Shown here: positions 44,533-53,628 of the stretch, one piece after another
How positions within the stretch are numbered: position 1 is the stretch's first letter
Layout: each line of letters starts with the position of its first letter
NCBI RefSeq assembly: GCF_020694005.1
Contig: NZ_CP073013.1
Location: forward strand, 1,188,578 to 1,252,577
Direction: 5' to 3'
DNA from: Marinomonas profundi
Lineage (GTDB): Bacteria > Pseudomonadota > Gammaproteobacteria > Pseudomonadales > Marinomonadaceae
DNA length: 64,000 nt
Program-made: the position numbers and the translations under genes
Notes under the pieces: generated by a model
What the model was told of the DNA's origin: nothing
The model's database searches: none
Seen by the model: only the letters and a program-made list of their open reading frames with translations

Positions 44533-45504
44533 ATGCAGCTTGCCGCAATCCTACTCGTCATTGCCACTTTTAGCATGTGCTCTATGTATTACATTTATAC
44601 GCACAGAGGAAATATTCGCTATAACAGCTGGTCGGAATATTTTCGTAAAGGCTGGCCAATCTTCGCGCCATTAAATTGCCTGCTCTACCTATTTTCTTGC
44701 CGAAAGGTCCGCCATCCTATTATTGATACTCTCCAGTATAAAGAATTGGATGCATTGCGTGAGAACTGGGAAATAATACGGGACGAGGCTCTAGCACTCC
44801 AGCAGAAAGGGGAGCTAGAAAATATTAATAAACAAGGTTCAGATGCCTATTACGATGTAGGGTTTCGAACCTTCCACAAGTATGGCTGGAGAAAATTTTA
44901 TCTAAAATGGTATGGCTACACACATACCTCAGCTCAAAATATGTGCCCTAAAACGACAGAAATTTTGAGTAAAATAAAAAATATCAATGGGGCGATGTTT
45001 GCCTTTATGCCACCTAATTCAGAGCTCACACGCCATCTTGATCCTGTCGCCTGTTCGTTACGCTACCATTTAGGCCTGGAAACGCCCAACACTCAAAGCT
45101 GTTTCATTAATATCGATGGACAACAGTATTCATGGCAAGATGGCAAGGATCTGTTATTTGATGAAACCTACTTACATTTCGTCAAAAACAACACAGATCA
45201 AAGTAGACTGATTTTAATGTGTGATTTTGACCGTCCCGTTAATCCCCTCGGTAAGATGATTAATTTTTGCTATAAAATTCTGATGAAGGCATCCATCGTT
45301 CCCAACACCAGTGACGATAAAAGCGGCCTGGCGAATAAAATATTCAAAACAGTGGCACCCCTACTAGCACAAAGTAAAACATTGAAACAGACTAATCGAA
45401 AAGCCTATAAACGCTTAAAATACACCGTTAATAGCCTGCTCCTACTAATATTAGCAGGCGCTATTATAGGGATAATTCAACTTATTTCTTGGCTGCTTTT
45501 CTAA
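44533..45504 (+). CDS. lpxO: lipid A hydroxylase LpxO-like (aspartyl/asparaginyl beta-hydroxylase)
   Basis: A 323-residue Fe(II)/2-oxoglutarate hydroxylase with an N-terminal membrane anchor (residues 3-22) and a C-terminal one (300-323). Metal motif in SELTRHLDPVACSLRYHLGL (H-x-D), and the second His and Arg in FDETYLHFVKNNTDQSRLIL. LpxO adds a 2-hydroxyl to the secondary acyl chain of lipid A in the inner membrane. The second membrane anchor also occurs in other LpxO proteins. Single gene with a dyad upstream. Confidence 0.88.
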   Translation: MQLAAILLVIATFSMCSMYYIYTHRGNIRYNSWSEYFRKGWPIFAPLNCLLYLFSCRKVRHPIIDTLQYKELDALRENWEIIRDEALALQQKGELENINKQGSDAYYDVGFRTFHKYGWRKFYLKWYGYTHTSAQNMCPKTTEILSKIKNINGAMFAFMPPNSELTRHLDPVACSLRYHLGLETPNTQSCFINIDGQQYSWQDGKDLLFDETYLHFVKNNTDQSRLILMCDFDRPVNPLGKMINFCYKILMKASIVPNTSDDKSGLANKIFKTVAPLLAQSKTLKQTNRKAYKRLKYTVNSLLLLILAGAIIGIIQLISWLLF

Positions 45505-45545
45505 AAAAAAGATAAGGCCTACAAAACCATAACTTACACCAACCC

Positions 45546-45644
45546 GTAGGCCGGATGAATCAAGGAACGAAGATGTAATCCGGCATCACAACCCCCACAC
45601 AACCCAACGCCTGATAACGGTCGTGCCTCCCTCATCAGGCCTAC
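45546..45644. repeat. pair of inverted REP-like units
   Basis: One unit at 45546-45584 (GTAGGCCGGATGAA...AATCCGGCAT) and an inverted one at 45607-45644 (ACGCCTGATAACGG...CATCAGGCCTAC), facing each other as in a BIME. They occupy the gap between lpxO and the ABC transporter gene (317 bp), with no gene seen. Confidence 0.85.
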
Positions 45645-45821
45645 AACACTTATCCAACCTTCGATGATTACCTTCTGCGACACCTTCTTTAACGGCCTTA
45701 CAAAATCTATTTTTATTCCCACCAGCGGTTTAGGTGCGCAATTCATTAACAAATGATTAAACTTCTAATAGTTTGTACTATATAGCGTTTTAATGTTGCT
45801 ATCTAACAGCTAGGACGGTTA

Positions 45822-47657
45822 ATGAAACCCGCTAATACTCCCAACAATACACTTGATAAAAATATGCTTGGTGTCTTCCGTTACAGTCGTCGCGCCATTG
45901 AGTTGGTGTGGCAAACGTCACCCGCGTTAACCATCGGGCTAGCGCTTGCCACTTTAATTGCGGGTGTCTTGCCAGCGGCTATGGCGTACATTGGACAATT
46001 AATTGTCGATGCCGTGCTCGCCGCGATGAAACGCTACCAGCAAGATCAGGTACTGCATTATCAAACCGCGCTCAACTATGTGCTATTAGAAGGCATTTTG
46101 GTGCTGGTGATTGCCGCGGCCCAACGTTCATTAACCGCTCAGCAAGCCATATTGCAGGGGTTGTTAGGGCAAAAAGTCAACGTGATGATTTTGGACAAAG
46201 CACAAAGTCTCACCCTGTCGCATTTTGAAGATTCTGAATTTTACGACAAGCTGGTGCAAGCACGCCGCGAGGCTTCCAGTCGTCCACTCGCCTTAGTGAA
46301 CAAGACCTTTACCTTGCTGCAAAATGCCATTTCTTTATCCAGTTTTGCGGTGTTGCTCTGGCATTTTTCCCCATGGGCGCTGCTGTTATTGATCTGTGGT
46401 GCCTTGCCCGCGTTTGTGGCCGAAGCGAAGTTTTCTGGTGATGCCTTTTTAATGTTTCGTTGGCGCTCACCAGAAGTCCGTCAGCAAAACTATTTAGAAA
46501 CCTTGCTGGCGCGGGAAGACAACATCAAAGAAGTTCGCCTTTATCAATTAGGGGAACGTTTTTTACAGCGCTATACCGACATTTTTTTAAAGCTCTTCAA
46601 AGAAAGTAAACGGCTTATTTTACGTCGAGAAAGCTGGGGCTTTGCCCTTGGCGTGATCAGCACCTTGGTGTTTTACGGTGCCTATGCTTGGATCGTCAGC
46701 GACACCATTGTTGGCGCCATTACCTTGGGTCAAATGACCATGTATTTGCTCTTGTTTAAACAGGGCCAAAGCGCAGTATCGTCATCGTTAACCGCCATTA
46801 GTGGCATGTACGAAGACAACTTGTATCTGTCTAATCTCTACGAATATTTAGAGCAAGAAACGCCACTGGCGACCAATGGCCAGCTGATTGGCCCCAACCC
46901 CAACGACGGCATCCGTTTTGAAAACGTCACCTTCCAATATCCGGGCAGCGAACGGCCCGCCCTTGCTGACATCAACCTTCACATTCGCCCTGGACACAGC
47001 CTCGCCATTGTCGGTGAAAACGGCTCTGGTAAAACCACACTAATCAAACTGCTGACGCGCCTTTATAACCCAACGCAAGGGCGAATTTTATTGGATGGGT
47101 TAGACTTGCTCGACTGGGACGAAACCGCTTTACTCAAACGGGTCGGGGTGATTTTCCAAGACTTTGTGCGTTATCAGTTTACCGTTGGTGAAAACATTGG
47201 CGCGGGCGACAATGATAGATTTACGGACCAAACCGGTTGGGCAAAAGCCGCTGAATTAGGCAAAGCCACTGACTTTATCCGCGAACTTGAACAGGGCTAT
47301 CAGACGCAGCTAGGGCGTTGGTTTAAAGGCGGGCAAGAATTGTCTGGCGGGCAATGGCAAAAAGTCGCCTTGGCACGCGCCTTCATGCGCGAAGACGCGG
47401 ATATATTGGTGCTCGACGAACCCACCGCAGCGATGGACGCTCAAGCCGAAGCCAATATTTTCCAACATTTCCAACAACACACTAAGGATAAAATGGCGAT
47501 TCTGATTTCCCATCGCTTTTCTACCGTGCGTTTAGCCCATGAAATCATCGTCATGGAACATGGGCAAATCAAAGAGCACGGCACCCACGAGTCATTACTG
47601 GCTCAACAAGGTCAATACGCGCATTTGTTTACCTTGCAAGCGCAAGGTTATCGTTGA
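45822..47657 (+). CDS. ABC transporter, fused permease and ATPase (exporter type)
   Basis: A 611-residue half-transporter. N-terminal six-segment membrane domain (about 25-330) and a C-terminal ATPase with Walker A GENGSGKTTLI (about 401), Q-loop GVIFQDFVRYQ, signature LSGGQWQKVALARAF (about 507) and Walker B ILVLDEPTAAMD. It resembles the MsbA/lipid and peptide exporter group; the cargo cannot be told. A terminator follows. Confidence 0.9.
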   Translation: MKPANTPNNTLDKNMLGVFRYSRRAIELVWQTSPALTIGLALATLIAGVLPAAMAYIGQLIVDAVLAAMKRYQQDQVLHYQTALNYVLLEGILVLVIAAAQRSLTAQQAILQGLLGQKVNVMILDKAQSLTLSHFEDSEFYDKLVQARREASSRPLALVNKTFTLLQNAISLSSFAVLLWHFSPWALLLLICGALPAFVAEAKFSGDAFLMFRWRSPEVRQQNYLETLLAREDNIKEVRLYQLGERFLQRYTDIFLKLFKESKRLILRRESWGFALGVISTLVFYGAYAWIVSDTIVGAITLGQMTMYLLLFKQGQSAVSSSLTAISGMYEDNLYLSNLYEYLEQETPLATNGQLIGPNPNDGIRFENVTFQYPGSERPALADINLHIRPGHSLAIVGENGSGKTTLIKLLTRLYNPTQGRILLDGLDLLDWDETALLKRVGVIFQDFVRYQFTVGENIGAGDNDRFTDQTGWAKAAELGKATDFIRELEQGYQTQLGRWFKGGQELSGGQWQKVALARAFMREDADILVLDEPTAAMDAQAEANIFQHFQQHTKDKMAILISHRFSTVRLAHEIIVMEHGQIKEHGTHESLLAQQGQYAHLFTLQAQGYR

Positions 47658-47680
47658 TAAACGAGCTCCTCAAACAAAAG

Positions 47681-47714
47681 CGCCAGAGCAAGGTCACTTG
47701 ATCTGGCGTTTTTA
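47681..47714 (+). terminator. intrinsic terminator after the ABC transporter gene
   Basis: Stem CGCCAGA with TCTGGCG, 14-nt loop, then TTTTTATT; 24 nt after the stop. Confidence 0.85.
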
Positions 47715-47738
47715 TTATCTGTGATCTAATCGCAGAGC

Positions 47739-48089
47739 TTATCGCTCTTCGTCGTTCTCTTCTGGCGCTTCGCTCTCTGCGTCTTCGTCTTGCTCGTCAG
47801 TCTCTTCACGCTTTGTACGTTGTGCTGGCGCGGCTAGAATTTCAAGGTAAAACTCAGTCCATTCTTGGCTTTCAGCAAAGCTGATTTTTTCGTTAATTTG
47901 AGCGACATGAATCTCTTCAGCCAACGCTTCGGTTTGACCAAAACGGCAATCAAATCCCCAAAAATCAGCGTACTCAGGCAAGGCTTTATTACGCTCTCTT
48001 TTTAGGTATTTTTTGACCTCGCTTTTCGTGGCTTCAATTAAGCGCGGGTATTTGATGGTGGGATGAGATAGTTTAAATGTCTTTTTCAT
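47739..48089 (-). CDS. DUF6172-like protein
   Basis: A 116-residue basic-then-acidic soluble protein: KKTFKLSHPTIKYPRLIEA at the start, KKYLKRERNKALPEYADFWGFDCRFG in the middle and a long Glu/Asp tail (EETDEQDEDAESEAPEEN). The core fits the DUF6172 family of unknown function; the family name is from memory and was not checked. Confidence 0.65.
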   Translation of the reverse strand: MKKTFKLSHPTIKYPRLIEATKSEVKKYLKRERNKALPEYADFWGFDCRFGQTEALAEEIHVAQINEKISFAESQEWTEFYLEILAAPAQRTKREETDEQDEDAESEAPEENDEER

Positions 48090-48227
48090 TAGGATCCTAA
48101 AGAGTAAAAGTCAGGCGGCGGCGTTACACACGCCCATTAGCGAGCATGATAACGGATCGCCTTATTTGTCGCCATGAATAAGTCGTAAAATACACCACAG
48201 ATAACAATTCACCACCCACTACGAGGG

Positions 48228-48428
48228 TGTCGCTAAACGACTTCCGTCGGTCTTGTAGGTCGCGATTTATCCTAAAAAAATAGCAGACCGACAAAAAAGC
48301 TTGTGACGACAAATTACGCCTTGTCAGGCTGAAGCCACGACCGACAAAAAAACAATATAAATCAGCCCATTGTAGGCTAAATAACGTCACACGCCTGATC
48401 ACGGTCGTACCGCCCTCATCAGGCCTAC
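48228..48428. repeat. 120-bp dispersed element copy 3 plus inverted REP unit
   Basis: The third copy of the 120-bp family (48228-48346, TGTCGCTAAACGACTTCCGT to GAAGCCACGACC) is more diverged than the other two. It is followed by the linker (ATATAAATCAGCCCATTG) and a REP-like unit at 48391-48428 in the opposite sense. These fill the 361-bp gap before the metallopeptidase-like gene. Confidence 0.82.
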
Positions 48429-48450
48429 AAAACCATCTCTTGTCGCGCCT

Positions 48451-49524
48451 TTATGCAGCTTGATAAGCCACTAACAAGCGATGAATAAAAGCCAATTTAT
48501 TACGTACCGCTGGCACCAAGATAAAAGGATACAAATCCGGTTGTCCCATCCCTCGGTTCAGGTTGTTTACCGCAAAGGTTAACGGCACATATTGCGCCAA
48601 AATATCATCGAAATTATCGTGCCGGTACGGGTCAATATTCACCATTACCGACAAACTTTGGCGGTTCGATCCCACAGGCTGCAAACTCAAGCCCAGATCG
48701 CTGGCCATTTCCAAGGTGTCGACAATATGCAGATAATGCGCCCAGGTTTCCGCCCAGTCTTCCCAAGCGTGCGATGACGCATAGACACTCACAAAGGACT
48801 GCTGCCAATTAGCATTCGGGGCCTCATAATGCGCTTTGAGCGCTTCGGCATAATTGGCTTGATCGTCGCCAAAAATAGCCCGAAAATCAGCCAAAACCTG
48901 CTCATCTTCCAGAACTAGCCAATCCCAATAATAATGCCCAATTTCATGACGAAAATGCCCAATCACCGTCCGATAAGACTCATTCATGTCTTCGCGCATT
49001 TGCTCACGGTCAACCGAATTGCCTTCAGCGGCATTGATCGTCACCTGTCCAGAAGCATGGCCTGTCATGGCACTGGCATCTTCTGGCACTTGGTTATTTT
49101 CGGAAATAAAATCAAAGGATAAACCGTCTTCAGGTTCTGTTTTTTTGCTCACCAAAGGCAAGCCAAGGCGCAGCAAAGAATACACCAAGCGATGCTTGGC
49201 AAACTCAAGTTGCTGCCACGCCTGACGTTCTTCTATTTTGCCCAAATTGGGAATATGACGATTCAGTTCACAGGCCACACAAAACGTACTTCCGCCTTCC
49301 TCCACCAGCCAATTACACACTTGATGCTGATGATTTTCACAGTAATACCAACGCTTGGCAGGAATCGATTTATCCGCCATTGCGTACCAAGCGTTATCCA
49401 CCGATTTTAACGCACTGATCACTAACTGATCGGGCAAAAAACCCAATGACGACGAACATTGCTCGCAGTGCGTGTTTTCAAATAACACCGTCTGTCCACA
49501 TTGCTGACAACTGAAAATTTTCAT
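48451..49524 (-). CDS. zinc-binding metallopeptidase-like protein with N-terminal zinc ribbon
   Basis: A 357-residue protein. The N-terminus has a Cys4-type ribbon (CQQCGQ...CEQC) and further CxxH/Cys pairs (CENHQHQVCNW, CVACEL). In the middle is the gluzincin motif FRHEIGHYYW (H-E-x-x-H). This layout belongs to the putative zinc-binding metallopeptidase group with no assigned substrate. ATG 49524 has GGAG 5 nt upstream; the frame is open to 49560. Confidence 0.75.
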   Translation of the reverse strand: MKIFSCQQCGQTVLFENTHCEQCSSSLGFLPDQLVISALKSVDNAWYAMADKSIPAKRWYYCENHQHQVCNWLVEEGGSTFCVACELNRHIPNLGKIEERQAWQQLEFAKHRLVYSLLRLGLPLVSKKTEPEDGLSFDFISENNQVPEDASAMTGHASGQVTINAAEGNSVDREQMREDMNESYRTVIGHFRHEIGHYYWDWLVLEDEQVLADFRAIFGDDQANYAEALKAHYEAPNANWQQSFVSVYASSHAWEDWAETWAHYLHIVDTLEMASDLGLSLQPVGSNRQSLSVMVNIDPYRHDNFDDILAQYVPLTFAVNNLNRGMGQPDLYPFILVPAVRNKLAFIHRLLVAYQAA

Positions 49525-49621
49525 AATACTCCGGCTTTCAAAAACGAGGCGCAATTGCACCTAACTGGGATCATAGTTTACAGTAGCGAAAAAATACCCA
49601 CCCAATGATTGAGGCAACACC

Positions 49622-50638
49622 TTGCTGAAAAAGAATAATAAAGGTTTCACCACCATTTCAGACGTGGCCAACTACGCCAAGGTCGGCAAGACCAGTGTTT
49701 CACGGTATCTCAATGGAGAACAAGACAAATTATCAGACGCGTTGCGAGAAAAAATCGCACAAGCCATCGCTCATCTGGATTTTCGTCCCAATCATTCAGC
49801 CCGTATGCTCAGAGCGGGGCATTCGAAGCTGATTGGTTTAATGCTGGCCGATGTGACTAACCCTTACTCCATTGATGTATTGCAAGGCGTCGAACATGTT
49901 TGCCGGCGCGAAGGGTACATGTTGATGGTCTGCAATACGGACAACACAGAAGAGCTACAAGACCGCTATTTATCCTTACTCGAAGCTCACCGAGTGGATG
50001 GCATCATCGTCAATACGGCGGGCATGGCACAAAAACAAGTCAGTAATTTGCAACGCACCTCCTGCCCTTTGGTTCTCGTTGACCGGATCAATACGTCGCT
50101 CGGCTTCGACACCGTAGGCCTAGACAACGAAGCCGCCGCAAAAACCGCTTGCGAGCACTTACAAGGCCTAGATTATGACGCTATTTTGGTGATCACCGAA
50201 TCCATTGCCATTGACCCGCGCCAAACACGCGTCGACGCGATTCAAGCCTTCAGCAAAGAAAACAACAACATCACTTGCGATGTGATTGAAATCGAAAAAA
50301 TGGGCGTTGGCTTGTTAGTCAAGGCCATTGAAGGCTTTATCGCCGCTCATCCCGATCGTAAAAAAGCCATCTTCACCACCAACGGTGTTGCCATGATGAG
50401 CACCGCAAAAGCGTTGAAGCAGCTCGACATTCGCATCGGCTCGCAAATAGGCTTAATCAGCATCGACGACCCAGAATGGGCACAACTTTTTGAAGGCGGC
50501 ATCACCGTCATGCGTCAACCCACCCAATTCATCGGCCAAACCGCTTGCGAGCGCTTGCTTGCTAGAGTCCAAGGCAACAACGAACCACCACAACATATCA
50601 AGCTCAAAGCCGAACTCATTATTCGTCATTCGACCTAG
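49622..50638 (+). CDS. LacI-family regulator of the TRAP operon
   Basis: A 338-residue LacI/GalR protein: HTH at about 10-31 (TTISDVANYAKVGKTSVSRYLNG), hinge with HSARMLRAG, and a sugar-binding domain from about 65. Start is TTG 49622, with GAGG 8 nt upstream. It precedes the TRAP-kinase-reductase operon, whose promoter has a perfect palindrome. Similar gene content (PtxS with kgu genes) suggests a regulator for 2-ketogluconate; a related keto-sugar acid is possible. Confidence 0.88.
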   Translation: MLKKNNKGFTTISDVANYAKVGKTSVSRYLNGEQDKLSDALREKIAQAIAHLDFRPNHSARMLRAGHSKLIGLMLADVTNPYSIDVLQGVEHVCRREGYMLMVCNTDNTEELQDRYLSLLEAHRVDGIIVNTAGMAQKQVSNLQRTSCPLVLVDRINTSLGFDTVGLDNEAAAKTACEHLQGLDYDAILVITESIAIDPRQTRVDAIQAFSKENNNITCDVIEIEKMGVGLLVKAIEGFIAAHPDRKKAIFTTNGVAMMSTAKALKQLDIRIGSQIGLISIDDPEWAQLFEGGITVMRQPTQFIGQTACERLLARVQGNNEPPQHIKLKAELIIRHST

Positions 50639-50723
50639 TGCCTTTACAGCAAAAGCCTTTAAACAAAATCATCTAGGACAAAAAACAACCACATAATACT
50701 CAAAAGCAAATAACAGACCCTAT

Positions 50724-50743
50724 TCATGGAATCGATTCCATGA
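50724..50743 (+). promoter_or_regulatory. LacI-type operator of the TRAP operon
   Basis: TCATGGAATCGATTCCATGA is a perfect 20-bp palindrome with the central CG typical of LacI/GalR sites, 64 bp before the dctP-like start. A second partial site (AAAATCGATCCAT) lies at about 50780-50795. The neighbouring LacI gene is the obvious binder. Confidence 0.85.
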
Positions 50744-50806
50744 TATCGTCTTTTACCTAAAGTGTGATCACCATAATCATAAAAATCGATCCATAATGGA
50801 GTTATC

Positions 50807-51805
50807 ATGAAAAAATTATTTACTCTGCTCACCGCTGCCGCTGCCCTTTCTCTCGCTGGATGCAGCGATGACCCGGCGACATCAGACACGATCAAACTCG
50901 TTGCTGCCCACAACCAAACCAACCTTTCTAGCCCATACCAAACGGGCATGCTAAAACTGAAAGACGTTGCGGATAAATCCGGTCTTTTCAATGTAGAAGT
51001 ACACGCTGGAACCATTGGCACCAATGAAAACGAACTGGTTGAAAAGCTGGTGCTTGGTGGTGCTGATATGGTGCTGGTGTCACCTGGTTTTATGACTTCC
51101 TCTGGCATTGAAGAAGTGGATCTGTTTTCTTTACTGTACCTATTCAATGATTACAGCCATTGGGAAAAAGTCGTGGATGGCAAAGTAGGCACCGATATTG
51201 CCGACATCATCTACAGCAAATCCGGTGAAAAATACCGAGTGGCAGCGTATTGGACCGCCGGGGTTCGTCATTGGTATGGCAAACAGCCAGTGAATACTTT
51301 TGCCGATGTAAAAGGCATGACAATCCGAACTCAAACTTCTGGTGTGGTATCTCAATATTGGAAAGAAATCGGCGCGGTACCCACCTCTGTTGCTTGGGCT
51401 GAACTTTACCAAGCCTTATCAAGTAACGTCGTGGACGCTGCTGAAAACGCGTATCCCTACTTCATTCCAATGGAACACCACAAAACGTCAAACGGTAAGT
51501 ACATTTCTGAAACCGGACATGACTACACCACTCGCCTTCTGTTAGTGCGTAATTCTGTGTGGGAAAACTTCAATGATGAACAACGCACGGTGTTCAACCA
51601 AGCCGTAACAGAAGCGACTCAAGCAGAACGCCAAGCGCTGTACAGTGAAGAGTCCACCTACAAGCAACAAGCCATTGATGATGGCGCCATCATCAATACG
51701 CTAGACCGCACTCCTTTCATTGAAAAAGCCCTGTCTATCCAAGATCAATGGGCGGCAAAAAATGGCATGACAGAAGTACTTGAAACCATCCGTCAGACTA
51801 AATAA
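50807..51805 (+). CDS. TRAP transporter solute-binding protein (DctP family)
   Basis: A 332-residue DctP protein. The N-terminus has a signal with LSLAGC, so it is probably a lipoprotein, which is less usual for TRAP binding proteins of Gram-negatives. The family's ligand region has the conserved Arg in MTIRTQTSGVVSQYWKEIGA and the pattern VAWAELYQALSSNVVDAAEN. The substrate is inferred to be a sugar acid from the downstream kinase and reductase. Confidence 0.88.
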   Translation: MKKLFTLLTAAAALSLAGCSDDPATSDTIKLVAAHNQTNLSSPYQTGMLKLKDVADKSGLFNVEVHAGTIGTNENELVEKLVLGGADMVLVSPGFMTSSGIEEVDLFSLLYLFNDYSHWEKVVDGKVGTDIADIIYSKSGEKYRVAAYWTAGVRHWYGKQPVNTFADVKGMTIRTQTSGVVSQYWKEIGAVPTSVAWAELYQALSSNVVDAAENAYPYFIPMEHHKTSNGKYISETGHDYTTRLLLVRNSVWENFNDEQRTVFNQAVTEATQAERQALYSEESTYKQQAIDDGAIINTLDRTPFIEKALSIQDQWAAKNGMTEVLETIRQTK

Positions 51806-51822
51806 CGCTCTCTGCTAGCCTA

Positions 51823-51843
51823 GCTCCGAGGACACCTCGGAGC
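51823..51843 (+). other. intercistronic hairpin between dctP and dctQ
   Basis: GCTCCGAGG-ACA-CCTCGGAGC, a perfect 9-bp stem with 3-nt loop and no T run after it. It lies 18 nt after dctP. It probably protects the 3' end of the abundant binding-protein mRNA rather than ending transcription. Confidence 0.75.
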
Positions 51844-51859
51844 GTCAAGGATATATGGT

Positions 51860-52357
51860 ATGAAAATACTGACTACTTTTATTGCTCGACTCCAACTAAG
51901 CCTAGGCGTTTTGCTGCTGGTGATTTTTCTCGTCGCAACCTTAGTTCAGGTCATGACTCGTTATCTTGGTATTTCGGTGTTATGGACAGAAGAAGTCGCC
52001 GTAAATTCCTTTATCTGGGCCATGTTCCTTGGCACAGCGGTGATGGTAAAAGAAAACAAACACTTCGGTTTCGACGTGCTTACGCACTATTTTCAAGGCG
52101 ATAAACGCGCCATTTTAGTGATAATTCAGAACACCATCATGCTGATTTTTTGTCTGCTCTGTTCACTATACAGCGTGGAAATCACTCAAGCTTTTTGGAA
52201 CTCGCGCTGGATCAGCATCCCTGAATTTCGACAAGGCTATGTGTGGTTAATCATGCCAATCACCTTTATTAGCTCCAGTGTTTATCTGGTAGATAACATC
52301 TATAACGAAGCAAAAACATTGTCTTGCTTTAAGGGGGCTTCATGGAACTCGCGCTAA
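51860..52357 (+). CDS. TRAP transporter small permease (DctQ family)
   Basis: A 165-residue protein with four membrane segments and the family pattern RYLGISVLWTEEVAVNSFIWAMFLGTAVMVKENKH (about 35-68, quoted in parts: LWTEEV, FLGTAVMV). It pairs with the large permease. Its end overlaps the next gene by 16 nt. Confidence 0.9.
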   Translation: MKILTTFIARLQLSLGVLLLVIFLVATLVQVMTRYLGISVLWTEEVAVNSFIWAMFLGTAVMVKENKHFGFDVLTHYFQGDKRAILVIIQNTIMLIFCLLCSLYSVEITQAFWNSRWISIPEFRQGYVWLIMPITFISSSVYLVDNIYNEAKTLSCFKGASWNSR

Positions 52358-53601
52358 TCACCTTATTGTTTATTGGTCTTATTATTCTAGGAATACCCAT
52401 TGCGTTTTCCATTGGTATCGCCTCTTTGGTTGGCATCGGCACCATGACGGGCGCACCCGCCACCATGATTCCAATGAAGATGTTCTACGGTCTTAACTCT
52501 TATGTGTTGCTCGCGGTACCACTCTTTGTGTTAACCGCCAATATTATGAACAGCGGCCAAATATCGCACCGTTTAATCAACTTCTCTATCGCTTTGGTCG
52601 GTCGTAAACCGGGCGGCTTAGGCCATGCTAACGTGTTGGTATCCATGCTGTTTGCGGGGGTCAGTGGCTCTTCTACTGCGGACACCGCTGGCGTCGGCAA
52701 AATCCTCATTCCGAACATGATCAACAAAGGCTACAGCCGTGAAATGTCTGTGGGCGTCACCGCTGCGTCATCGACTATTGGCGGCATTATTCCCCCCAGT
52801 ATTACCATGGTCATTTATGGTGGATTAACCAACACCTCCGTTGGTCAACTGTTTATCGGCGGCATGATTCCAGGTGTTCTGATTGGTCTTGGCATGATGT
52901 TTGTCATTAGCCTTATTGCCAAACGTGACAACTTACCAAAAGCCGAGAAAATCAGTCGCACGGAGTTTATCGCCTTAACCAAAGACGCCATTCCAGCGAT
53001 GATCACACCGCTAATTATCATTGGCGGTATTGTCTTTGGCGTGTTCACGCCGACAGAAGCGGCCGCGTTCTCGGCGGTGTATGCTTACTTCGTTAGCGCG
53101 TTTTACTACCGATCTATTAGCCTCAAAGATTTGCCAAAGATTTTCACCGAAACCTTAAAACTTAGCTGTTTATCGCTCTTTGCTTTAGCCGCCGCATCGG
53201 CGCTCGGGGAGTTCCTTGGCTACTATCAAATCAACGCGCTGGTCTCAGGCTTTTTCAGTGGCATTGGTAGCAATGAATACGTGTTCTTATTCATTATTGT
53301 CGCCTTCTTCCTATTTGTTGGCACCTTTATGGATGCGATTCCAGCCATGGTGCTATTTGTGCCGGTTGTTTACCCTGTCGCGCTCACGTTAGGCGTCGAC
53401 CCCGTTCAGCTTGGCATAGTCGTTATCATCACTTTATCCATTGGCTTAATTACACCGCCTTATGGTTTATGCTTGTTAATCGCCAGCGCCATTGGCGAGC
53501 TGTCCATAGACAAGTCATTCAAAGCCGTCATGCCCTATATTTCGGTGATTGTACTGGTACTGGTGGTGGTTATATTCATGCCATTTATTTTATTGACCTA
53601 A
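52342..53601 (+). CDS. TRAP transporter large permease (DctM family)
   Basis: A 419-residue permease with about 12 membrane segments and family motifs VSMLFAGVSGSSTADTAGVG, GGIIPPSITMVIYG and GVFTPTEAAAFSAVYA. It drives Na+-coupled uptake together with the small permease and the binding protein. It starts inside the end of dctQ; RBS GGGGG lies within the dctQ coding sequence. Confidence 0.93.
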   Translation: MELALITLLFIGLIILGIPIAFSIGIASLVGIGTMTGAPATMIPMKMFYGLNSYVLLAVPLFVLTANIMNSGQISHRLINFSIALVGRKPGGLGHANVLVSMLFAGVSGSSTADTAGVGKILIPNMINKGYSREMSVGVTAASSTIGGIIPPSITMVIYGGLTNTSVGQLFIGGMIPGVLIGLGMMFVISLIAKRDNLPKAEKISRTEFIALTKDAIPAMITPLIIIGGIVFGVFTPTEAAAFSAVYAYFVSAFYYRSISLKDLPKIFTETLKLSCLSLFALAAASALGEFLGYYQINALVSGFFSGIGSNEYVFLFIIVAFFLFVGTFMDAIPAMVLFVPVVYPVALTLGVDPVQLGIVVIITLSIGLITPPYGLCLLIASAIGELSIDKSFKAVMPYISVIVLVLVVVIFMPFILLT

Positions 53602-53628
53602 GAGAAAAACAAGAAGGAATCATCCATT

